NCBI GenBank assembly: GCA_019359435.1
Contig: JAHHHI010000055.1
Coordinates: 124,001 to 188,000 of the forward strand
Length of the DNA stretch: 64,000 bases
Direction of reading: 5' to 3'
DNA from: Kaiparowitsia implicata GSE-PSE-MK54-09C
GTDB taxonomy: Bacteria > Cyanobacteriota > Cyanobacteriia > Elainellales > Elainellaceae
Of this stretch, positions 50,891 to 59,278 are shown in pieces. The notes under the pieces were generated by a model. The model was not told where the DNA came from. It ran no database searches and was given only the letters and a program-made list of their open reading frames with translations. The translations under genes were made by a program, and so were the position numbers. Within the stretch, counting starts at the first letter, position 1, and every line of letters begins with the position of its first letter.

Positions 50891-51952
50891 AGGTTTTTAT
50901 TAAACAACGACAGATCAGCATGAATGCAATGCCGGAAAAACGCATCACCGGCCAGATAAAAAATGCACCAAGACCCAGACCACACTTCTCCCTCGATCTA
51001 TCCTCTAGCCTAGGGGACAGAGTATGAGCTAGACCCGTGCCGCTGGCCGAACTGGGCAGAGCCACTAGCCCACAGCAAAGTCACTCACGCGAGCGATCGC
51101 CATCAGCGCCATGCAGCACTGTCATCAGAAAAATTGTAGAGCCTACAACTGTGGCGCATGTGGCGCAATACAACCCTTACACCCTTTGCCTGAACCTTGG
51201 CACGTCAGCTATTGATTAGTCACGACGATGAGGAGGGCTAGCAGTTCTGCAGTGCGATCGCCCCGTACAACCACCCGCTCAAGACCATTGCCCACTACAA
51301 AACACGCATCCAAGCTCTATATATCAGAATCAATTTATACAACAGTTGTACTGACAATGTCCAGTGAGACGGTAGAGCATCCCCTCAGCTTCATCAAGCC
51401 TTAATGCATCTGAGGTCTAGATATAGCTTCGATTAAGCCAGGCAGGATATACAGGCACCTATCGTCCGTAATGGTCTTGAAGGGGATTTGGTGATGTTCT
51501 AGACCTGTGGTCAGGGTTGCTAAACTGCCTAAGGCTTAGGGCATTCAGAATTATCATCCACATGTCTACAACACGACCGGGGATTTAAATATTCCTCGTT
51601 AACTCACGCCAGCAGACCTCTGGGACATAGAGTTCCCCGAACCTACAACGACATATATGGAATATAGGGACAGGCGTCTAGGTGAGCATTGCCATGGCGC
51701 AAACCCACAACTGACCCCAGACGGTTCGGCTTAGTTTCCGGCCTATTCTTCAGACCACGAACGCTAGACTCTGCGGAGCCATAAACCCTAGTCATCATGC
51801 CTGTTGTAACGCACCCTGTGATCTCTATCACGTTCTAGCATGATTGGAATCGTCAATTCCGTAATCTTACTGTCACTTTCTAAATCTAAATTCCCCGTCA
51901 TAGTGAGGATGTTGAGCATCTTCCTTTTCTCTATCGCGGTTGAAAAGTCATT
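50891..51952. other. 1.06-kb spacer without a supported gene
   Basis: Short frames (50422-51027 antisense to the kinase, 51037, 51643) are random-looking. The stretch ~51300-51600 is AT-richer. I see no tRNA-like cloverleaf, no long inverted repeat and no repeat family found elsewhere in the window. Confidence 0.4.
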
Positions 51953-52177
51953 ATGACTACGTTACTTCAAGCCCCAACGGATGCAGCTCTCCGGCAGAAT
52001 GGCTCCCTACACGATGTGGTGGATCACATTGTCGCATCTCGCCAAATCACCCGCGCCGATCAGCGCCGTCTTATGAGCGCAGCCCTGGCAGCAGGCGATT
52101 TCACCCTAGAAGATCAACAGTTGGTTGAGCAGATTTTTGCCGGGCTGCGCCGAGGTACGTTCAAGGTCGTCGATTAG
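51953..52177 (+). CDS. Small conserved cyanobacterial protein (hypothetical)
   Basis: 74 residues. It has a helical DNA/RNA- or protein-contact look: SLHDVVDHIVASRQITRADQRRLMSAALAAGDFTLEDQQLVEQIFAGLRRGTFKVVD. The segment RRLMSAALAAGDFTLEDQQLVEQIFAGLRRG looks like a pattern repeated across many cyanobacterial small proteins, with no assigned role. It starts at ATG 51953, 115 bp upstream of the deaminase gene on the same strand, and may be its leader gene. Confidence 0.65.
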   Translation: MTTLLQAPTDAALRQNGSLHDVVDHIVASRQITRADQRRLMSAALAAGDFTLEDQQLVEQIFAGLRRGTFKVVD

Positions 52178-52292
52178 GGTCGCGACCTGAGGCTGCAATG
52201 GCGTGGAGCGCCTCGCCATTCGCTGATGCCAGAAGGCAACAGAGTTCGATAGAGTAAAGTCGTCTGCATCTTAATCTGTGTTCAGGATTGCG

Positions 52293-53606
52293 ATGACTCA
52301 ACCACCCGCTCGTCTCTTGCTGCGCAATTGTTGTTTGCTCCATCCCACCGAACCGCCTCAGCAGGTGGATATTGCTATCGACGGCGATCGCATTGGGGCG
52401 ATCGCCCCGCATCTCGACGAACCCGCCGAGGTCGAACTTAATGTGCGCGGGCAGATCGTCAGTCCACCCTTTGTCGAATCGCACATTCATCTTGATTCGG
52501 CCCTGACGGTAGGGGAGCCTCGCTGGAATGAGAGCGGCACGCTGTTTGAGGGAATTGACATTTGGCGAGAGCGGAAGCAAACGCTCACGCTGGCGGATGT
52601 CAAAGAACGGGCGATCGCCACTCTGAAACAACAGGCGATGCAGGGTGTATTGTTTGTCCGCACCCATGCCGACGTGAGTGAGCAGACGCTCACCGCTCTA
52701 CAGGGCTTGCTAGAAGTACGCGATGCGGTGCGCGACTGGATCACGGTGCAAGTGGTCGCCTTTCCGCAGGATGGCGTGTATGGCAGCCCCAAAAACGAAG
52801 AACTGCTGGAAGAAGCCCTGCGCCTTGGGGCCGACGCAGTAGGCGGCATTCCCCATTACGAGCTAACTCGGGAAGATGGAGTGCGCTCGGTGCATCGCAT
52901 TTTTGAACTCGCCGCCCAATATGATCGTTTAATCGACATCCACTGCGACGAAATCGATGACGACCAAGCTCGGTTTCTGGAAGTGATGGTGGCCTGTGCC
53001 ATTCGCAGCGGTATGGGATCGCGTGTTGCCGCAAGCCATACCACAGCGTTTCACTCCTATAACAACGCCTACGCCTTTAAGTTGATGGGCTTTTTACAGC
53101 GCACCGACATCAACTTCATCGCTAATCCACTGATCAACATCACCCTGCAAGGGCGATCCGATACCTATCCCAAGCGGCGGGGCGTGACTCGTGTGAAAGA
53201 ACTCTGGCAGCAGGGGCAAAACGTGAGCCTGGGTCACGACTGCGTGCAAGACCCTTGGTATGGGCTGGGTACGGGCAACATGCTCGATGTAGCCAGCATG
53301 GCGATTCATGTGTGCCAGATGACTGGCTCTGCCGAGATGGATGCCTGCTACAACATGGTGACTTGGAATGGGGCAAAAACCCTACAAGTCGAGGATCGCT
53401 ATGGCATTGAGGTGGGCAAACCCGCAAACCTAGTGGTGCTCGATGCAGACAGTCGCTATGACGCGCTGCGCCGTCGGGCCACAGTTCGCCATGTGATTTC
53501 GCAGGGCCGTCTAATTGCGCAAACAGAGCCACCCCGGTCGCAGTGGATGGTGGCGGATGAGTCTACCCCCGCTTTAAACATGCCCAGCATACTAATGCAG
53601 CCCTAA
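52293..53606 (+). CDS. CodA-type cytosine deaminase family; possible 5-methylcytosine deaminase
   Basis: 437 residues. Amidohydrolase with metal ligands H64/H66 (SHIHLD), H217 in HCDEIDDDQARF (E220 catalytic), H249 (SHTTAFHSYN) and D316 (GHDC). The DTYPKRRGVTRVKELW and DPWYGLGTGNML segments match E. coli CodA closely. Residue 317, which aligns with CodA Asp314, is Cys. In published work, CodA homologues lacking Asp314 deaminate 5-methylcytosine to thymine. So uracil or thymine could be the product. ATG 52293 is preceded by AGGA and is preferred over GTG 52278. Confidence 0.9.
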   Translation: MTQPPARLLLRNCCLLHPTEPPQQVDIAIDGDRIGAIAPHLDEPAEVELNVRGQIVSPPFVESHIHLDSALTVGEPRWNESGTLFEGIDIWRERKQTLTLADVKERAIATLKQQAMQGVLFVRTHADVSEQTLTALQGLLEVRDAVRDWITVQVVAFPQDGVYGSPKNEELLEEALRLGADAVGGIPHYELTREDGVRSVHRIFELAAQYDRLIDIHCDEIDDDQARFLEVMVACAIRSGMGSRVAASHTTAFHSYNNAYAFKLMGFLQRTDINFIANPLINITLQGRSDTYPKRRGVTRVKELWQQGQNVSLGHDCVQDPWYGLGTGNMLDVASMAIHVCQMTGSAEMDACYNMVTWNGAKTLQVEDRYGIEVGKPANLVVLDADSRYDALRRRATVRHVISQGRLIAQTEPPRSQWMVADESTPALNMPSILMQP

Positions 53607-53748
53607 CGGGTTACGGGCGCTGTTGAGGGGAAGCAGTTTCCACGCAGGATGGGCTGTCTTGCTGTGACAGGTGCGATAGAGTATGTAGCCCTGTGTCATG
53701 GGACAGTCCATCGGGGAAGATTAAGAATCAGGATCTGTAACCCACGCC

Positions 53749-55224
53749 ATGCACACTGAGAAAATCGCGACCTTTGCAGATAACTGGGCGTATCTTAAAA
53801 CCGAGCTAGCTTGGCTAGAACGGCTGTTGATGCTAGCCGTCACGCGACAGCGCAAAGACTCTGCAGAAGTTGATCGATTAGCACAGACGCGGGCTGATCG
53901 GGCGACTAGCCATTGGTGGCGGGGGGTGATTTCGCTGGAGGGATCGCCCGCCTATGACGAGCATCGCCCGCCCAGCAAAGGCGAGGCCAAACTCAGCTAT
54001 CAACAGCAGATGGAGCAGCGCATCGCCAGCAGTCGTCAGCAGCAGGTGGGGCTGGCGTTGCCAATGCTGTGCGATCGCCTTCAGTTAACCCCCTTCGAGA
54101 AAAATTTGGTGCTGATCGCGCTCGCACCAGACGTGAGTCGGCGGTATGCGCAGCTTTATCGCTACTTGCAGGGAGAAGAGCGCACTGCGACTGAGCTGCC
54201 GATGCTGGATCTCGTGCTGCGGCTGCTGTGTCGCACTGATCAAGATTGGAGAGAGGCGCGATCGCGCCTCCGCACCGACTCTCCTCTTTGCACTCAGGGT
54301 CTGCTGCAGTGGGTGGTTCGCCCAGAAGACACGCTGCTGAGCCAGCACCTAAAGCTTGCCCCGGCTCTAGTCGATTTTTTGGTAGCTGAGCAGCCCACGT
54401 CAGCTCAGCTAGAGCGGCTGCTGGCAGGTCATGAGCCATTGTTAGCGCTGGGGTTCACAGAAGAGTCTGCCACCCCAGACTGGGCACATGTCATCCTTCC
54501 CCCTGAGCAGATCACGACGCTGCAACACTTGGCACTTCAGGGCAAGCTGTGCCGCTCGGGAGAGGTAAGGGGAGCGATCGCCCTCTTCATTGGCGCATCG
54601 GGCCTGGGCAAAACCTGGGCGGCTGGGGCGATCGCCCACGACATGGGCGTGCCGCTGACGGTGGTGGATCTCGATACGGTGCCCGCATCAGCCTATGCAG
54701 ACCTGTTCACAGAACTAGAGCGGCGATCGCCTCCTGTGCTTCTGCTCAAAGCAGCGCAGCACTGGTTGCGGCGCAGGGCTACTGTCGAGGAGGCAGCGCT
54801 CCATCGCTTTTGGCAGCAGCGCCAAACGGCGGGTATCACCCTGCTAGCGGTGCCTCGGTTAGAATCGGTGGCGATCGCTTGGCAGCACCGCATTCCCCAT
54901 AGAATTGCTTTCGCCATGCCTGCTCCAGAGGCCCGTCTTCAGCTATGGCAGCAGGCATTTTCGCCCAGCCTGCCCCTCAGCGATACGCTGCCGTGGGCCG
55001 CACTGGCGCAGCAGTTGGTCCTTTCTGGTGGCGACATTCAGGCGATCGCCCAAACCGCTCGGGTCTTTCAGCAACAGGCCGATGACGAGATGCTGACCCT
55101 AAGCCACCTCCAGCAGGCGATCGCCCAGCACGGGCACACCTTCACGCCGCCCAAGCCTCGCACTCGCCGTCCTCGCTCATCCACCCCATCGACCCGCCGC
55201 CGCACGGACTCTACCCCGGCCTGA
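53749..55224 (+). CDS. AAA-type ATPase-like protein with degenerate Walker B
   Basis: 491 residues. A helical N-terminal domain (~1-230, with LQLTPFEKNLVLIALAPDVSRRYAQLY) resembles the winged-helix domain of AAA proteins in contractile-injection loci. The ATPase core has Walker A GASGLGKT at 282-289. The Walker B position reads VLLLKAAQHW with no acidic pair. The C terminus is basic and Pro/Arg/Ser/Thr-rich. ATP binding seems likely but hydrolysis is doubtful. No phage-tail or injection genes are nearby, so it looks like a standalone member. ATG 53749 has weak ribosome-site support. Confidence 0.75.
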   Translation: MHTEKIATFADNWAYLKTELAWLERLLMLAVTRQRKDSAEVDRLAQTRADRATSHWWRGVISLEGSPAYDEHRPPSKGEAKLSYQQQMEQRIASSRQQQVGLALPMLCDRLQLTPFEKNLVLIALAPDVSRRYAQLYRYLQGEERTATELPMLDLVLRLLCRTDQDWREARSRLRTDSPLCTQGLLQWVVRPEDTLLSQHLKLAPALVDFLVAEQPTSAQLERLLAGHEPLLALGFTEESATPDWAHVILPPEQITTLQHLALQGKLCRSGEVRGAIALFIGASGLGKTWAAGAIAHDMGVPLTVVDLDTVPASAYADLFTELERRSPPVLLLKAAQHWLRRRATVEEAALHRFWQQRQTAGITLLAVPRLESVAIAWQHRIPHRIAFAMPAPEARLQLWQQAFSPSLPLSDTLPWAALAQQLVLSGGDIQAIAQTARVFQQQADDEMLTLSHLQQAIAQHGHTFTPPKPRTRRPRSSTPSTRRRTDSTPA

Positions 55225-55489
55225 GACGATAGAACAAAAATCCACCATCGGCAACCTTGAGCGGCTGAAGATCAGCCGAGTGTCACCGCCGCCTGTATTA
55301 CCGTCCCCTTGATCCCTCGGAACTGACGCACTGCGTACGGCGTCCTCGTGCGGCGTTCAATACTCCTGGGACAGTCCTATTCCTGCCGCGTTAGCGCGAT
55401 CCAGTTGCCAAAATCGTAACTGACGAGAACTTTTTAGGTCGAAATGCCATCCTTAACTCTGTGAGGGACTAATTTTTAGGAGTAGCGCA

Positions 55490-56776
55490 ATGGCCAGGTT
55501 TCGTCGAATGGGTAGGGCGATCGCAAGTAGTCTTGTCTTAGCCAGCATTGCCGGCTGCATGAGCGGGCACACCTGGGCAGGCAATACCAACAATACCGAC
55601 CCCAATAGGCCACCCTCAGAGCATCCCAGCGTGCAACACTCCTCACTCTCAGACATGAACCCCGAGGTATCTGCCGCCCAAACCCGATTTGCCTTTAACC
55701 TGCTGGCTCAGGTGGCTCCCCAAGCCAATGGGGAAAATCTGATGATTTCGCCGTCTAGCGTGGCGATCGCCCTGTCGATGCTCTATAACGGGGCCAGCGG
55801 CGACACCCAGCAGGCCATGACCGAGGCGCTCGCCCTGCAAGAGGTGACCATTGACGACTTGAACAGCAGCAACGCAATCCTCAAGCAGCAGTTAGAAACG
55901 GCTGATCCCAATGTTCGGGTGGCGATCGCCAACTCACTGTGGATGCGCGATAGCTTTCCCGTCAACAGCGGATTTCTCGAAACAAACCAGGACTACTATG
56001 ATGCGGAAGTCAGCGCGATAGACTTCGACAATCCGGCTGCGGTCAACACCATCAATGACTGGGTCAGCCGCAATACTGAGGGAAAAATCCCCACGATTCT
56101 GGACAACATCAATCCCGATGATGTGATGTTTTTGATCAACGCCATCTACTTCAACGGCGCATGGAGCGCGCCCTTTAACCCGAGAGAGACGATGGATCGT
56201 CTGTTCTATACTCCAGATGGAACGAGCAGTGACAGCCCCTTTATGAGCCAGCGGGGCTCCTATCAATACCTAGCGAACGACCAGTTTCAGGCAATTCACC
56301 TGCCCTATGGCGACTCGCAACAGATGAGCATGGTGGTGATGCTGCCGAGTGAGTCCAGCACCCTTCCCGAGCTTCTCAGCAGCCTGTCTTCTGACCAGTG
56401 GGAGAGCTGGATGGAGCAGTTTCGCCGCCAAGAGGGCATGATTCAATTGCCCCGCTTCACCTCAGACTATAGTGTGTCGCTGAATGAGACGCTCAAGGCA
56501 ATGGGCATGGCGGTGGCCTTTAGCCCTAGCGAGGCAGACTTTGCAGGCATTAGCCCAGAGCAAATTTACGTGAGTGATGTCAAGCACAAGACCTATATTG
56601 ACGTGAACGAGCAGGGAACAGAAGCGGCCGCTGCGACCTCTATCGGCGTGACCACCACCTCAATGCCGATTGACCCACCGTTCTTTATGGTGTGCGATCG
56701 CCCCTTTTTCTACGCCATTCAAGACAACGAAACGGGCACTATTCTGTTTATGGGAACGGTTGTGAACCCAAACTAG
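55490..56776 (+). CDS. Serpin-family lipoprotein
   Basis: 428 residues. A lipoprotein signal ends at IAGC (Cys23), an Lgt substrate, so the protein should be membrane-anchored in the envelope. The body is a serpin: SPSSVAIALSMLYNGASGDT, NAIYFNGAWSAPF, and the reactive centre loop whose hinge NEQGTEAAAAT starts at Asn373 (P17 = Glu374). Gly at P15, Thr at P14 and an Ala-rich hinge are features of inhibitory serpins. The 17-residue rule puts P1 near Thr390. Target proteases are unknown. AGGAG lies 9 bp before ATG 55490. Confidence 0.93.
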   Translation: MARFRRMGRAIASSLVLASIAGCMSGHTWAGNTNNTDPNRPPSEHPSVQHSSLSDMNPEVSAAQTRFAFNLLAQVAPQANGENLMISPSSVAIALSMLYNGASGDTQQAMTEALALQEVTIDDLNSSNAILKQQLETADPNVRVAIANSLWMRDSFPVNSGFLETNQDYYDAEVSAIDFDNPAAVNTINDWVSRNTEGKIPTILDNINPDDVMFLINAIYFNGAWSAPFNPRETMDRLFYTPDGTSSDSPFMSQRGSYQYLANDQFQAIHLPYGDSQQMSMVVMLPSESSTLPELLSSLSSDQWESWMEQFRRQEGMIQLPRFTSDYSVSLNETLKAMGMAVAFSPSEADFAGISPEQIYVSDVKHKTYIDVNEQGTEAAAATSIGVTTTSMPIDPPFFMVCDRPFFYAIQDNETGTILFMGTVVNPN

Positions 56777-56897
56777 AGCCAGACTAGAGAGGGTGCATTG
56801 ATACCGTGCATCACGGGTTTAGGGTTGGAACTACCGCCACCCTGGACAACGGCCTTAGCCAACTCTGCCCTCACCAATCAATTTATCCCGCATCCTC

Positions 56898-57257
56898 ATG
56901 CCTCGCCCTACCTCAGACCCCTACCATTCCGCAGACTTGAAGCGACTGCGGCTGTTTCTCTATCTCACGCCAGTGGTGGGGTTCTTTCCAGCCGTTTGGG
57001 CGTTACTGCGGCGGCAGGGCGATCGGCGGGAGCGCATCGCCAGTCGACTGGTGGTCACGCTGGCGATGCTGTGGCTGGTGGGCTATGTGGGGCTGGGCGC
57101 AGGCGCCCAGGCCACCCATTCGCTTAACGTCAGCATTGCCAATGCCCTGCTGACAACAGGCTATTTCGGCACCTGCCTGTGGCTAATGCTGCGGCTATGG
57201 CAGCGCAAGCCCTTGATCATTCCCGGCATTAGCGAGGTGAGCGATCGCCTCCCCTAA
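56898..57257 (+). CDS. Small membrane protein (hypothetical)
   Basis: 119 residues with three hydrophobic helices (~18-37, ~51-70, ~82-101), a basic loop (RRQGDRRERIASR) and a polar tail. It starts at ATG 56898, 121 bp downstream of the serpin gene. A second frame at 56798-57127 is its shadow. No function is evident; possibly a cyanobacterial conserved membrane protein. Confidence 0.65.
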   Translation: MPRPTSDPYHSADLKRLRLFLYLTPVVGFFPAVWALLRRQGDRRERIASRLVVTLAMLWLVGYVGLGAGAQATHSLNVSIANALLTTGYFGTCLWLMLRLWQRKPLIIPGISEVSDRLP

Positions 57258-57676
57258 ATTTCAGCCCCTGTTAGCAATCTCCTGATGCAATTCGCGAAAA
57301 CACTGCTAACATTCAGCTTGAGTAACATGCTCAGCCCCATATCTAGCGTGCAATTCTAGCCATCGCGGATCTCAGCAGGGGCATCGAGACGTCAGCGGAT
57401 TGTCTTTCTACTGCACTGTTGGCCTCTGCTCCACGTTCCACAACGCTGCAATGGGCGTTGTCGCGACCCTGATTTTTACCGCAGCAGCAAAGCTTGCTGG
57501 AGCATGGTCGATGATGCTTAGTTGAGCGTAAGTCGTAATGGGTCGTCATCGGCCTGATTGAGGGCGATCGCCGCTCTCCACAATCAGCCTTAGACTGTTC
57601 CTCCTCGGCTGGGTGTGGGGTAATTCTGAATCGTTGTTGGTCTTTATTTATTTCGTGTTGGGACTGGTTAAGTACA
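57258..57676. other. Spacer upstream of the LCP gene
   Basis: 420 bp with no supported gene and no obvious hairpin. A HIP1-like GGCGATCGCC lies near 57562. It should carry the LCP promoter. Confidence 0.35.
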
Positions 57677-59089
57677 TTGGTGAACCGTCATAACGTTCGG
57701 AGTTGGCTCAAATCTCGTCCATCCCGCCACTCTAACGGCTGGAAGAAGCCTCTTTGGTTTGGGTTAGGGCTATTGGGTATCGCCTCATCTTCAGCGATCG
57801 CCGGAGCGTTGCTAGCGGTATCGCTCGCCAGCACGCCGCTGATGCAAGCGCAGCTCAGCCTCGAAGATCAGCAAGCCTTTGACCAGAAGAACATCACCTC
57901 TGGGTCAAACTTTCAGCTGCCGCAGCTCACTCGGCCAGTCAATATTCTCGTACTCGGCATCAAGGTGTTAACGTCGGATGTCGCCAATCCGCCAGAAGAA
58001 CTGCGGGATCTGGGCTACCACGCCTTAGTCAACTCCTTTGATGGGTTGACAGATACGATGCTGCTGCTGCGATTTCAGCCTAGCGACAATACCCTGACGG
58101 TGCTGTCGATTCCTCGCGATACCCGCACTCAGGTGAGTGGGTTGGGCACGACCAAGATTAACGAGGCCAACGCCCACAGTGGGCCTGCCGGAGCGGCGAT
58201 CGCCGTTAGCAGCCTGCTCAACGACGTGCCCATCGACCGCTATGTGCGGATCAACATTCAGGGTGTAGAAAAGTTGATTGATGCGCTGGGCGGCGTGCAG
58301 CTTTATGTGCCTCGCGATATGCGGTATCAAGATGATTCGCAGCACCTTTACATCAACCTTAAAGAAGGACAGCAGCGTCTGGATGGGCAGAAGTCGATTG
58401 ATTTTCTTCGTTTCCGCTATGACGAACTCGGCGATATTGGGCGGGTGCAGCGGCAGCAGATGTTTATGCGGGCGATGGTAGAGCAGGCCGTGACGCCCGC
58501 GACAATCACCCGAATTCCGCAAATTTTGTCAGTCGTGCAAGAAAACGTAGACACCAATCTAACCATTGAGGAGCTGGTTGCATTGGCTGGCTTTGGGTCG
58601 CAGGTAGATCGCTCTAAGGTGCAAATGCTGATGCTGCCCGGAGAATTCAGCACATCGGATGAATATGTCGCCAGCTACTGGCTGCCCCACTATCGTCAGA
58701 TTGACCAATTGGTCACGCAATATTTGAGCGATCGCCCCGTCGTCACAGATCTCACAGCCGAGGGCGATCGCCCGGTGTCGGGCTACGAGCGCATCTCTAT
58801 TCAAAACAGCACTGGAGATGAGGACGCAATCGATAGCGTGGTGGATCTCTTAGGCGAGGATGGGTTTAGCAATGTGTCGGTTGAACGCGACTGGGGCGAG
58901 CCGCTCAACACCACCCAAATCATCGCGCAGCAAGGGAATACGGCGATCGCCGCCGCAGTGCAATCAGCGCTGGGGTTAGGCAGCGTCCAAATCGACAGCA
59001 CTGGCGTTTTTCGATCGGATGTGACAATTCGCTTGGGTCGCGACTGGCTCAGCCGCTACAGCGCCAGAACTTCTAGCACAGAGCAGTAA
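57677..59089 (+). CDS. LytR-CpsA-Psr (LCP) family protein
   Basis: 470 residues. A basic N terminus, one membrane helix (~26-48), then the LCP domain: NILVLGIKV, GLTDTMLLLRF, LSIPRDTRTQV, KINEANAHSGP, PIDRYVRINIQGVEKLIDALGGVQLYVP, and LRFRYDELGDIGRVQRQQMF with the conserved arginines. Residues ~375-470 form a LytR_C domain (ERISIQNSTGD...). It would attach polysaccharide or teichoic-like polymers to peptidoglycan outside the plasma membrane. The start is TTG 57677, with a GTG immediately after. It converges on the VWA gene. Confidence 0.9.
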   Translation: MVNRHNVRSWLKSRPSRHSNGWKKPLWFGLGLLGIASSSAIAGALLAVSLASTPLMQAQLSLEDQQAFDQKNITSGSNFQLPQLTRPVNILVLGIKVLTSDVANPPEELRDLGYHALVNSFDGLTDTMLLLRFQPSDNTLTVLSIPRDTRTQVSGLGTTKINEANAHSGPAGAAIAVSSLLNDVPIDRYVRINIQGVEKLIDALGGVQLYVPRDMRYQDDSQHLYINLKEGQQRLDGQKSIDFLRFRYDELGDIGRVQRQQMFMRAMVEQAVTPATITRIPQILSVVQENVDTNLTIEELVALAGFGSQVDRSKVQMLMLPGEFSTSDEYVASYWLPHYRQIDQLVTQYLSDRPVVTDLTAEGDRPVSGYERISIQNSTGDEDAIDSVVDLLGEDGFSNVSVERDWGEPLNTTQIIAQQGNTAIAAAVQSALGLGSVQIDSTGVFRSDVTIRLGRDWLSRYSARTSSTEQ

Positions 59090-59097
59090 TCTACGTC

Positions 59098-59171
59098 AGT
59101 TCGGGTTAAGAGGGGTTTGGGGCATCGCGCGACGCGCACAGCACATTAAGGGTTTGAGCTTATCCCGAACT
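59098..59171. terminator. Long-loop inverted repeat between convergent LCP and VWA genes
   Basis: Arms AGTTCGGGTTAAG (59098-59110) and CTTATCCCGAACT (59159-59171), 12 of 13 paired. The loop contains GCGCGACGCGC, which can form a small inner stem. It may terminate transcription from both sides. Confidence 0.45.
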
Positions 59172-59180
59172 CAGGTTAAT

Positions 59181-59270
59181 CTACTCGGCGTTGAGACAAT
59201 GTTCGGGGTAGATGTGCTTCTCTCCACAGCAGTCGCAGTCGCCCGTTACTGTGACGTTGACGTCGCTCAA
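59181..59270 (-). CDS. Candidate 29-residue Cys-rich micro-ORF after the VWA gene
   Basis: TTG-initiated frame of 29 codons: SDVNVTVTG, then CDCCGEKHIYPEHC, then LNAE and stop. Four cysteines and two histidines in C-x-C-C-x4-H-x4-HC order suggest a zinc-binding knuckle. It begins 8 bp after the VWA stop in another frame, and could instead be the lost tail of a longer VWA protein produced by frameshift. No ribosome site is evident. Confidence 0.35.
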   Translation of the reverse strand: MSDVNVTVTGDCDCCGEKHIYPEHCLNAE

Positions 59271-59278
59271 CCTGCCGT

